Below are positions 33,594 through 41,236 of a stretch of DNA of 64,000 bases, piece after piece. The DNA comes from Gemmatimonadota bacterium. GTDB taxonomy: Bacteria > Gemmatimonadota > Gemmatimonadetes > Longimicrobiales > Gaopeijiaceae. The DNA lies in contig JAWKQO010000001.1 of the NCBI GenBank assembly GCA_041390105.1, forward strand, positions 1,242,001-1,306,000. The letters are read 5' to 3'. How positions within the stretch are numbered: position 1 is the stretch's first letter; the number at the start of each line of letters is the position of its first letter. Position numbers and translations under genes: made by a program. Under the pieces are notes generated by a model. It saw only the letters and a list, made by a program, of their open reading frames with translations. It was not told where the DNA came from and did not search any database.

Positions 33594-34839
33594 GCACCCA
33601 GCGGACGCTGCGCACCTGAGCGATATCCCGGAGCGGGTCGCCATCCAGGATCACCAGATCCGCGACCCGACCCGGCTCCACCCGCCCGAGCTCGTTGCCC
33701 TGTCCGAGCGCCGCCGCGGCATCGGCGGTGGCGGCACGAAGTGCCTCTGCGGGCGTGAAGCCCGCTTGCGCGACCAGCAGCGCCAGTTCGGCGGGCAGGT
33801 TGGCGCGCCGGGTCTCCCGGTCTACCATGCGATCGGTCCCCGCCACGACGCGCACCCCCAACTCGCGCGCCCTGCGCGTCACGCCCGCCGCGAAGGGCTG
33901 CAGTCGCGCGAACGGCCCTCCCGCGCTGCCCACCAGCAGCGTGGGCTCGAAGATCGTGCCGCGGCTGGCCATCTCCGCGAGGACGCGCTCCACCGCAGGT
34001 GCACCCGGATCCGGGACCGGCCCGCTGGCCGCCGCGAGGGCAGCGCGGCCCGCGGCGTAGCCCAGCGGGACCACCTCTTCCACCTCCCAGACCAGGTAGT
34101 AGGCGTGCGAGACCACGTCGGCCCCCGAGCGAACGACCTCCAGCGGACGCCCGGGATAGGTCACGGAGTGGCTCCAGACGGCCAGCCCCGCTTCATGGGC
34201 CGCCGCAACGAGAGGGGCCAGCTCTCCTCCCAGGAGATCGGCGTAGAGCTTGAGCCCGGTCGCTCCGGTGGAGCGCGCCCGGCGCATCACGGCCGGCAGA
34301 TCGGACTCCATCGTCACGGATTGCATCCACGGCACTTCTCCCGCAACGCCGCCCCGTGCCGATGCCTGCGGGCGCGGGTCGTCGAAGAAAGTGGGGCCGG
34401 CCACCAGGGCGGCATAGGTGATGCGCGGCGCCGCCACGGTCGAGTCGGCGGCCCAGGCGGCCAGCTCCAGCAGCGTACGCGCATCTCCAGCCATGTCGCG
34501 CACGGACGTGACGCCACTCCTGAAGGCCCATTCCAGGCGCGCGCGTGCGTCGCGGTCCTCCCCAGCGGGATCCGTAGCGACGTGCACGTGCGTGTCGATC
34601 AGACCGGGGATGACGAAGCGACCTTCGAGGTCGAAGGCATCTGCCGCCGCCACGGCGCCCGAGTCGACCGAGACGATCCGTCCGTCTTCGATGCGGATGG
34701 AGCGGTTGGGCAGGAGGCGCCCCTCGACGACGTCGACCACGGTCGCGTGGGTAAGCACCCACGCGCTCGGACCCACGGTGGGAGCGGCCTGCGCGGTGCA
34801 GCCCGCTGCGGCCACCGAGGCAATCAAGAATCGTCTCAT
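33562..34839 (-). CDS. amidohydrolase-family lipoprotein
   Basis: 425 residues. Lipoprotein signal (SVAAAGC, Cys14). Metal-dependent hydrolase: IPGLIDTHVHVATD (first His-x-His), KLYADLL (position of the carboxylated Lys), AVWSHSVTYPG and DVVSHAYYL (His), VVAGTDRMV (catalytic Asp), and GRVADLVILDGDPLRDI closing the small beta-domain. The family includes imidazolonepropionase-like and prolidase-like enzymes; substrate unknown. Exported, so it acts outside the cytoplasm. Confidence 0.88.
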   Translation of the reverse strand: MRRFLIASVAAAGCTAQAAPTVGPSAWVLTHATVVDVVEGRLLPNRSIRIEDGRIVSVDSGAVAAADAFDLEGRFVIPGLIDTHVHVATDPAGEDRDARARLEWAFRSGVTSVRDMAGDARTLLELAAWAADSTVAAPRITYAALVAGPTFFDDPRPQASARGGVAGEVPWMQSVTMESDLPAVMRRARSTGATGLKLYADLLGGELAPLVAAAHEAGLAVWSHSVTYPGRPLEVVRSGADVVSHAYYLVWEVEEVVPLGYAAGRAALAAASGPVPDPGAPAVERVLAEMASRGTIFEPTLLVGSAGGPFARLQPFAAGVTRRARELGVRVVAGTDRMVDRETRRANLPAELALLVAQAGFTPAEALRAATADAAAALGQGNELGRVEPGRVADLVILDGDPLRDIAQVRSVRWVLKAGHRFEVR

Positions 34840-35056
34840 GCAGCACTGCGCGAGGGTTCTCGGGGACCGGCGGTCACCCCTTCGCCTCATGATAGCGCAG
34901 GAAGGGGCTCCGTTCGATCGCTGTGGGCGCACGCCGCTCGGCGGATCTGGCCCGCGTGTGGGACCGGCTCGACAGGGGTGGCCCCTGGCACCCCTCCTGC
35001 TCCGCCAACGGGGAAGCTGACGGCCACAGGAACCGACCGACCTGGAACGCTGCGCG

Positions 35057-37747
35057 GTGTCCCTTCCCACTCCTCCCACGCGACCACAGCGCTGGGGCCT
35101 GGCATGCCTGGCCTTGGCGGCGATGGCGCACCTCGCCGGCTGCGACACGGCCGCCCCTCCCGAGCCCGTGGGCTCGGTGGATGTGCTGGGCCTGCCGGAG
35201 ACGGTTCTCGTGGCGGACGTGCTGACGTTCGAGCTGGTGGCCCGGGGGCTGGACGGGCTCCCCGTGGGCGGAGCGGAGCTCGAACTGACCGCCGACGGCG
35301 GCAGCGTGGATCCTGCGAGGACTCGTACCGACCCCAATGGGCGGGCGCAGGTCCGCTGGGCCCTCGCTGGGTCCGCCGGCCTCCAGTCGCTCGGGATCGC
35401 TGCGAACGGAAGCCCCTTCCGCGTCGAGATCCAGGCGCTGGCAGGGCCTGTGGATCACCTCATCGCGGCGTCCGGGGATCAGCAGAAGGCACCCGCAGCC
35501 ACCGAGCTCGCGGAGCCGCTCGTGGTCCGCGCCGAGGACGCCTATGGGAACCCGGTCGCAGACGTCGCCGTGCACTTCGAGGCGGTCGGCGCACCGTCAG
35601 ATCCTCAGCCGGCCCAGGTCACGACGTCCACGGATGGGACCGCGGCCACGCGTGTCACGGTGGGGTCGGCGGCCGGCCAGGCGGTGGTGCGTGCCAGCGC
35701 GGCGGCCCTGTCCGCGGTCGAATTCACAGCCACCATCACCGCTGGACCGCCGGCCTCGGTGGTCGTCACGCAAGGAGCCGCACAGACTGCGCCGGTCACG
35801 ACCACCCTCCCTACGCCGGTGTCCTTCGAGCTGAAGGACTCGTTCGGCAATCCCGTCGCGGACCACGCAGTGCGCTTCCTTCCGAGCGGAGGCGGGAGCG
35901 CCAGTCCCGCCAGCGCGCGCACGGCGGCGGATGGTCGTGTTTCGACCCAGTGGACACTCGGGCCCGGCGCGGGCACCCAATCGTTGACCCTCGGACTCGA
36001 AGGCATCGCGGCGCCAGCCCCAGTAGGGGCCATCGCAACGCCTGGTCCGGCCACGCAGCTTGTCCGCATCGCCGGCGACGCTCAGGAGGGGGCCACCGGT
36101 ACGCCCTTGGCTCAACCGCTGGTGGTCGAGGTGCAGGACGCCTGGGGCAACGCCGTGTCCGCCGCCAGCGTGGCCTTCACGACCCTTTCCGGCGGCGGGA
36201 CCCTGCACCCGGCGTCCGTCGTCAGCGACGGTTCAGGGCGTGCGTCGTCCGTCTTCACCCTCGGCACGGGGATCGGGGACCATCGGGCGTCGGCCACACT
36301 CGGGACGCTGGCCTCGGTGGAGTTCTCTGCGGTGGCCCGCAGTGGCCCACCGGCCGTGCTCTCGAAGACGCTCGGAGAGGGGCAGAGTGGCACGGTAGCC
36401 GAGCCTCTCGGCGACTCGCCCACCGTGCACGTGACCGACGCATTCGCCAACCCGGTTTCGGGCGCCACGGTGACCTTCGCTGTGCTCGCCGGCGGCGGCG
36501 CCCTCGATCAAAGCACGGCCGTCACCGACTCCAGCGGCACCGCCTCTGCAGGAGCGTGGACGTTGGGGACCACGGCCGGCCTGCAGCGGATCCAGGCCAC
36601 GGTGCCCGGTGTTGCCCCGGTGATCTTCGACGCTACGGCGTTGCCAGGACCCGCCGCGCAACTCGTGGTCCATGCCGGTGACGGCCAATCGGCAACCGTC
36701 GGCACCCCCGTGGCCACGGATCCCGCGGTTCGCGTGAGCGATGCCTTCGGCAACGGCCTGAGTGGGACCCAGGTCACCTTCGCGGTAACCGCGGGAGGTG
36801 GCTCGGTGAGCGGCGGGCTCGCCAGCACCGACGCCAGTGGCGTGGCTCGCGTGGGCAGCTGGACCCTGGGAGCCGCTCCCGGTGGCAACCAATTGGACGC
36901 TTCGGCCGTTGGGCTCGGCGCCGTCACGTTCAGCGCGACCGCGGTCGCGGCACCGCCTCCTCCGTCCGGCGGATTCACGCTCACGCTGCAGATCCTGGGA
37001 TCGCCCGCTGCAGGCGTGGTGAGCGCCATCAACGGCGCCGCGTCCCGCTGGCAGTCCGCGATCACGGGGGACCTACCCGACATCAACCTGAACATCCCCG
37101 CTGGAGCGTGCGGGGTCGGCCACGCGGCTGTGAGCGGCACGGTCGACGACGTGATCATGTTCGTAGAGATCGTCACGATCGATGGCGCAGGGGGCACACT
37201 CGGGAGCGCCGGGCCCTGCGTCACCCGTTCGGGCGGCCTCCCGGTGCTGGGCGCCATCCGCCTGGACGTGGCTGACGTCACCACGCTGCTCGGCAACGGC
37301 CATCTGACCGAGGTGTTGGTGCACGAGATGGGACACGTGCTGGGCCTCGGCACCTTCTGGGTCTCCCGCGGACATGTTTCGGGCGCAGGAGGAGCGGATC
37401 CGCTCTACACATCGCCGAGCGGAGTGGCGCAGTACCAGGCCTTGGGCGGGACCTACCCGGGAGGCGTGCCGGTCGAGAACACGGGCGGCTCGGGGACGCG
37501 GGATGCCCACTGGCGCGAGGCCAATCTGGGCACCGAGATCATGACCGGCTGGATCAACTACGGCTCAGCGAACCCCCTGAGCCGCATCACGATCGGTGCT
37601 CTGGCCGACCTTGGGTACGTCGTCGACCTGGGCGCCGCTGATGCGTTTGCCGCCAGCGCTCCCGCCACCGCGTCGGGGGCCAGCCCGGGCGGCGTGCTAC
37701 GCCTGGTGGAGACGCCGCCGCCGCCGCCGCTCGTTCTCCCCCACTGA
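35057..37747 (+). CDS. Ig-like repeat lipoprotein with C-terminal leishmanolysin-like metalloprotease
   Basis: 896 residues from GTG 35057. Lipobox LAGC (Cys29). Residues ~40-640 are six Big_1-like repeats of about 95-100 residues, each with a DA(Y/W/F)GNxV-type turn (AEDAYGNPVADVAV, QDAWGNAVSAASV, SDAFGNGLSGTQV). After a proline linker comes a protease domain (~645-870): HEMGHVLGLG (His756, Glu757, His760), a downstream His near 818 (RDAHWRE) and the Met-turn EIMTGW, as in M8 leishmanolysin-like enzymes. Surface-exposed protease or adhesin is inferred. A Pro-rich tail ends it. Confidence 0.85.
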   Translation: MSLPTPPTRPQRWGLACLALAAMAHLAGCDTAAPPEPVGSVDVLGLPETVLVADVLTFELVARGLDGLPVGGAELELTADGGSVDPARTRTDPNGRAQVRWALAGSAGLQSLGIAANGSPFRVEIQALAGPVDHLIAASGDQQKAPAATELAEPLVVRAEDAYGNPVADVAVHFEAVGAPSDPQPAQVTTSTDGTAATRVTVGSAAGQAVVRASAAALSAVEFTATITAGPPASVVVTQGAAQTAPVTTTLPTPVSFELKDSFGNPVADHAVRFLPSGGGSASPASARTAADGRVSTQWTLGPGAGTQSLTLGLEGIAAPAPVGAIATPGPATQLVRIAGDAQEGATGTPLAQPLVVEVQDAWGNAVSAASVAFTTLSGGGTLHPASVVSDGSGRASSVFTLGTGIGDHRASATLGTLASVEFSAVARSGPPAVLSKTLGEGQSGTVAEPLGDSPTVHVTDAFANPVSGATVTFAVLAGGGALDQSTAVTDSSGTASAGAWTLGTTAGLQRIQATVPGVAPVIFDATALPGPAAQLVVHAGDGQSATVGTPVATDPAVRVSDAFGNGLSGTQVTFAVTAGGGSVSGGLASTDASGVARVGSWTLGAAPGGNQLDASAVGLGAVTFSATAVAAPPPPSGGFTLTLQILGSPAAGVVSAINGAASRWQSAITGDLPDINLNIPAGACGVGHAAVSGTVDDVIMFVEIVTIDGAGGTLGSAGPCVTRSGGLPVLGAIRLDVADVTTLLGNGHLTEVLVHEMGHVLGLGTFWVSRGHVSGAGGADPLYTSPSGVAQYQALGGTYPGGVPVENTGGSGTRDAHWREANLGTEIMTGWINYGSANPLSRITIGALADLGYVVDLGAADAFAASAPATASGASPGGVLRLVETPPPPPLVLPH

Positions 37748-37895
37748 GTCGCTTCGCCCTCGAGCGACCGACGTCGCAGAGTGCGCTTCCTCCGAGCAGG
37801 CGCAGGCGGCAACGCAAAGGGCCCGCCGCCCCCCGGGGGACAGCGAGCCCTCGCTCCCCGGCGACGACCGGGTCAGAACACGACCACGCCACGCA

Positions 37896-40448
37896 TCAGC
37901 CGCACTCCGAATAGCCGCAGACGTAGCACTTCACGCAGCCCTCTTCATAGGCCAACTGGCTCGCCGAGCACGACGGGCAACTCCCTAGGAACGCCTTCTC
38001 GGTTCCGTGGGAGGCGGGCTGCGGCGCCGTCGCCTGCGGACGGGTCGCCGCAGAGGTCGGGCTCGGAACGGCGGGAAGAGGAAGCAGCTCCTCCTGCACG
38101 CCCTCCTTCTCCTCCAGATAGCGCTCGATGGCCTGCGCGATGGCGTCAGGTGCGGAGAGCACCTTGTTGGGCCCGATGCCCACCGCGCGATCGCAGGAGA
38201 TGCCGCGAAGCTGATCGCGCACTGCAGGGATCGGGATTCCCGAGCGAAGCGCCAACGAGATCAGACGACCGATCGCCTCGGAATCGGCCATCGCCGCTCC
38301 GCCCGCCTTGCCCAGTGTGCAGAACACCTCGAAGGGCCGCCCGCTCTCGTCCTCGTTGATCGTGACGTAGAGGTCTCCGAGGGGCGAGTTCATCTTTACC
38401 GTTCGTCCTCTCAGGAGCGAAGGCCGCTGCCGCTTGTGGCGACTGGCGCGCGCGACCTCGTCGCGCTCCTCCTGCTCCGAGCGGTACTGCTCGAGCTGCA
38501 CGTGCAACCGATGGTTCTCTTCACGGGCATCCGCCAAGGCGTGCTCGAGCGCCATCAGCGCCTCGTCCGACACTTCGGCGGCAGGCTGCTCCTCGGTCTT
38601 GCCGGTCTTGCCTGTGGAGAGCACCTGCATGGGGCGGGACCCGTCGCGATAGACCGTCACGCCCTTGCAGTTCAGATCGTACGCCAACTCGTAGATCTCG
38701 CGGACGTCCTCCTCCGTAGCCTCGAACGCGAAGTTCGTGGTCTTGGAGATGGCCGAATCCGTGTGCTCCTGGAACGCGGCCTGCATGCGCACATGCCACT
38801 CCGGCGTGATGTCGTGTGCCGTCACGAAGACGCGTTGCACGTCCTCGGGCACCTCCGGGAAGTGGATGTGCCCCTCGGAAGCGATCCTCTCCATCAGGTC
38901 GTCCGAGTGCCAACCTTGTTCCTTGGCCAGGGCGACGAAGTCTTCGTTGACGTCCGGCATCATCACCCCGGCCTGGTTCCGCATGAACGCGACGGCGAAC
39001 AGGGGTTCGATGCCACCAGAGCAGCCGGCGAAGATCGAGATGGTGCCCGTGGGCGCGACGGTGGTCAGGTTGCAGTTGCGCAGGCGGCGCATGGGACGAA
39101 CTCGGGTTCCGTCGTCCCGGGTGGCAGCGGTCTCGTCCGGGCCCCAGATCGAATCCGGCCATTCCGGGAAGACGCCGCGCGTGCGCGCCAGGCGCTCCGA
39201 TGCGACACGGCTCTCCTCATTGATGAACGCCATGACGGTGCGACCGAGCTGCACTCCCTCGTCCGAGCTGTAGGACACGCCCAGGCGCACGAGCATATCC
39301 GCCCAACCCATGATGCCGAGCCCCACCCTGCGGATGCGCTGGGCGAGGTCGTGGATCTCCGGCAACGGGTAGTGGTTGGCGTCGATGACGTTGTCCAGGA
39401 AGTGGGTGGACAGGTGCACCACGCGCCGCAGGCCCTCCCAGTCGATCCGCTCCTCCGGCAAACCCGAGCGTGGCGCATCGCCGCGGACGAACTTGCCCAC
39501 ATTGATGCTACCCAGATTGCACACGTCGTAGGGCAGAAGCGGCTGCTCGCCGCAGGGGTTGGTCGCCTCGTAGCTACCGAGCGACGGTACGGGGTTGTAC
39601 TCGTTCGCGCGGTCGATGAAGAACACGCCGGGCTCGCCGGTGCTCCAGGCACCGTGCACGATCATATCGAAGATCTGGCGCGCGTCCTCCTGACCGACGA
39701 CCTCGCCGGTGCGGGGGCTCACCAGGTCGTAGGGTCGCCCGTGCTTCACCGCCTCCATGAACGCGTCGGTGATCGCTACCGAGATGTTGAAGTTGGTGAT
39801 CTGCGAGGTGTCCTGCTTGCAGGTGATGAACTCGCGGATGTCGGGGTGATCGACGCGCAGGATGCCCATGTTGGCGCCGCGGCGTGTGCCTCCCTGCTTC
39901 ACCACCTCCGTGCTGGCGTCGTAGAGCCGCATGAAGGAAACCGGCCCCGAGGCCACGCCCATGGTGGAGCGCACCGTGTCGCCGGTCGGCCGCAGACGGG
40001 AGAAGGCGAAGCCGGTGCCCCCGCCCGATTGATGGACCAGGGCCATCGCCGAGAGCGTGTCGTAGATGCCGTTCCTGTTGTTGGAGATGGCATCCTCGAC
40101 CGGAAGCACGAAGCAGGCGGAGAGCTGGCCGAGAGGGCGCCCCGCATTCATCAACGTGGGCGAGTTGGGCTCGAAGGTCCCCGTGGTCATCAAGTCGTAG
40201 AACTGGCGGGCCAGTTCCTCGATGGCGGCGTCGGAGGCACCGTAGCGACGGTCTTCCTCGGCGATCACCCGGGCCACCCGCCAGAACATCGTCTCGGGCT
40301 CCTCGACGGCATTCCCCTGCTCGTCCTTCTTGAGGTAGCGCCTGGCGAGGACGATGCGCGCATTGTCACTCAGGCGCGCCGGCGGGAGGTCTTCGGGCAG
40401 GTGGTCGTCGAAGATCCACGGCTGCCGCGAAACCCGGGGTGAGTTCAT
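37896..40448 (-). CDS. nrdJ: adenosylcobalamin-dependent (class II) ribonucleotide reductase
   Basis: Reduces ribonucleotides to deoxyribonucleotides with B12. 850 residues. Active-site Cys residues in LSACFVLPVEDAIS and NPCGEQPLLPYDVCNLGS, and APTGTISIFAGCSGGIEPLF. After a charged coiled-coil segment (~665-705) comes a TSCPD domain (FEVFCTLGKAGG) and a C-terminal zinc-ribbon-like end with CPSC, CVKC and CGYSEC, which probably shuttles reducing equivalents. ATG 40448. No class I or III enzyme or B12 riboswitch was seen nearby. Likely regulated through the elements at 40469-40659. Confidence 0.95.
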   Translation of the reverse strand: MNSPRVSRQPWIFDDHLPEDLPPARLSDNARIVLARRYLKKDEQGNAVEEPETMFWRVARVIAEEDRRYGASDAAIEELARQFYDLMTTGTFEPNSPTLMNAGRPLGQLSACFVLPVEDAISNNRNGIYDTLSAMALVHQSGGGTGFAFSRLRPTGDTVRSTMGVASGPVSFMRLYDASTEVVKQGGTRRGANMGILRVDHPDIREFITCKQDTSQITNFNISVAITDAFMEAVKHGRPYDLVSPRTGEVVGQEDARQIFDMIVHGAWSTGEPGVFFIDRANEYNPVPSLGSYEATNPCGEQPLLPYDVCNLGSINVGKFVRGDAPRSGLPEERIDWEGLRRVVHLSTHFLDNVIDANHYPLPEIHDLAQRIRRVGLGIMGWADMLVRLGVSYSSDEGVQLGRTVMAFINEESRVASERLARTRGVFPEWPDSIWGPDETAATRDDGTRVRPMRRLRNCNLTTVAPTGTISIFAGCSGGIEPLFAVAFMRNQAGVMMPDVNEDFVALAKEQGWHSDDLMERIASEGHIHFPEVPEDVQRVFVTAHDITPEWHVRMQAAFQEHTDSAISKTTNFAFEATEEDVREIYELAYDLNCKGVTVYRDGSRPMQVLSTGKTGKTEEQPAAEVSDEALMALEHALADAREENHRLHVQLEQYRSEQEERDEVARASRHKRQRPSLLRGRTVKMNSPLGDLYVTINEDESGRPFEVFCTLGKAGGAAMADSEAIGRLISLALRSGIPIPAVRDQLRGISCDRAVGIGPNKVLSAPDAIAQAIERYLEEKEGVQEELLPLPAVPSPTSAATRPQATAPQPASHGTEKAFLGSCPSCSASQLAYEEGCVKCYVCGYSECG

Positions 40449-40468
40449 GGCTTCGGTCTCCAAGAGGT

Positions 40469-40562
40469 TGTGGAAAAGAGTGTCGATTTCGTCTGGAAAA
40501 CCGTGGCCCCGGCGTGGAAAACCGATGGGGGCCGCCTCACTCCGCCTCAGTCCTGTGGAAAC
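40469..40562. repeat. four DnaA-box-like repeats in the nrdJ leader
   Basis: Plus-strand TGTGGAAAA (40469-40477), TCTGGAAAA (40492-40500), CGTGGAAAA (40513-40521) and TGTGGAAAC (40554-40562); read on the minus strand they are TTTTCCACA-like. That sequence is a known DnaA-box variant in cyanobacteria, one base from TTATCCACA. They lie between the predicted nrdJ start site and its ATG. DnaA binding is an inference. Part of the 322-nt non-coding gap 40449-40770. Confidence 0.5.
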
Positions 40563-40597
40563 CCGGGGACCGAACAACGAGATGTAGAGGGACGCGG

Positions 40598-40626
40598 AGA
40601 ATAAGGGCCCTATATGTGGTAGTCAA
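40598..40626 (-). promoter_or_regulatory. nrdJ promoter with an NrdR-like element in the spacer
   Basis: Minus strand TTGACT (40626-40621), a 17-nt spacer, TATTCT (40603-40598). The spacer contains ACCACATATAGGG, which resembles half of the NrdR consensus (ACACwATATATwGTGT). A start near 40590 gives a leader of ~140 nt carrying the DnaA-box-like repeats. Confidence 0.6.
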
Positions 40627-40644
40627 GCCGATGGGGCGACCCTC

Positions 40645-40659
40645 CAACACGAGGTGTTG
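40645..40659. promoter_or_regulatory. palindromic operator-like site
   Basis: CAACAC-GAG-GTGTTG, a perfect 6-bp inverted repeat with 3-nt centre, lies 19 nt upstream of the nrdJ -35 and 112 nt before the divergent membrane-protein gene. No known regulator matches. The rest of the gap to 40770 is GC-rich with no other visible signal. Confidence 0.45.
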
Positions 40660-40770
40660 AATCCTGGCCTCATCCATGCACAGTAGCCCCCTGGGAGGGC
40701 TCCATCCGCCGCCAGGAGGAGTCCCCCCGGGGCCAACGAGGACCCCGCCCGGACTCGAGCGACAGGTCTT

Positions 40771-41202
40771 GTGAGGATGCGCTGGACGAGAAAGATCTTC
40801 GACGTCGGGCTGCCGATCACGGGCATGGTGCTCGTGTTCCTGGCCGCGTTGTGGGTCCAGGACCTACAGCTCAGGGTCATTCTGATCCTGATCGGCCTGC
40901 TGCTGATCTGGGTGGGCGTGTGGAAGCTGGCCAACCCGCTCTATCCCAACGAGCGCCGCTTCCACGACCTGCGGCTCGAGGTGGATCGTTTCATCGCACT
41001 GGTGCGGGACCTCAACCAGGCCGCTTTGCAGCAACGCGTGGGCACCGCGCAGGACAGCAGCGACCGCTACGACTCCATCCTCTCGGCCATGCGACGCTCG
41101 GTGGACCGTATGGCCGCCCTGGCCGGACGGGAACACGCCGAGCGGGAACTCGAGACCGACCCCGATACGGTCCGGCCCTTCCAGTCGTCGACCAGCTTCT
41201 GA
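40771..41202 (+). CDS. small membrane protein with two helices and coiled-coil tail
   Basis: 143 residues from GTG 40771 (ATG 40777 also possible). Two N-terminal helices (LPITGMVLVFLAALWV and VILILIGLLLIWVGVW, about 14-52) are followed by a soluble helical part (RFHDLRLEVDRFIALVRDLNQAAL, ~62-85; SAMRRSVDRMAALAGREHAE). No family recognised. Divergent from nrdJ; convergent with the propeller-barrel protein 34 nt away. Confidence 0.65.
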   Translation: MRMRWTRKIFDVGLPITGMVLVFLAALWVQDLQLRVILILIGLLLIWVGVWKLANPLYPNERRFHDLRLEVDRFIALVRDLNQAALQQRVGTAQDSSDRYDSILSAMRRSVDRMAALAGREHAERELETDPDTVRPFQSSTSF

Positions 41203-41236
41203 GAGACGACCCCCGCGCTGCGCGCGCGGAGACCGT

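Noticed and set aside
34840..35056. Hairpin AGGGGTG/CACCCCT near 34974-34996
   Set aside because: Lies between divergent genes without a T-run, so it is not a terminator; a role could not be supported.
33526..36681. Plus-strand open frame of 1051 codons
   Set aside because: It runs antisense through the amidohydrolase and out of frame through the Ig-repeat gene; composition is Arg/Gly/Pro-rich with no domain. GC-rich codon bias keeps such shadow frames open.
38007..40442. 811-codon open frame antisense to nrdJ
   Set aside because: Exactly mirrors nrdJ, has no recognisable motif and no ribosome site; nrdJ on the other strand is unmistakable.
40449..40770. Cobalamin riboswitch before the B12-dependent nrdJ
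   Set aside because: No B12-box-like sequence or matching stem arrangement was found; the region instead shows promoter, palindrome and repeated boxes.
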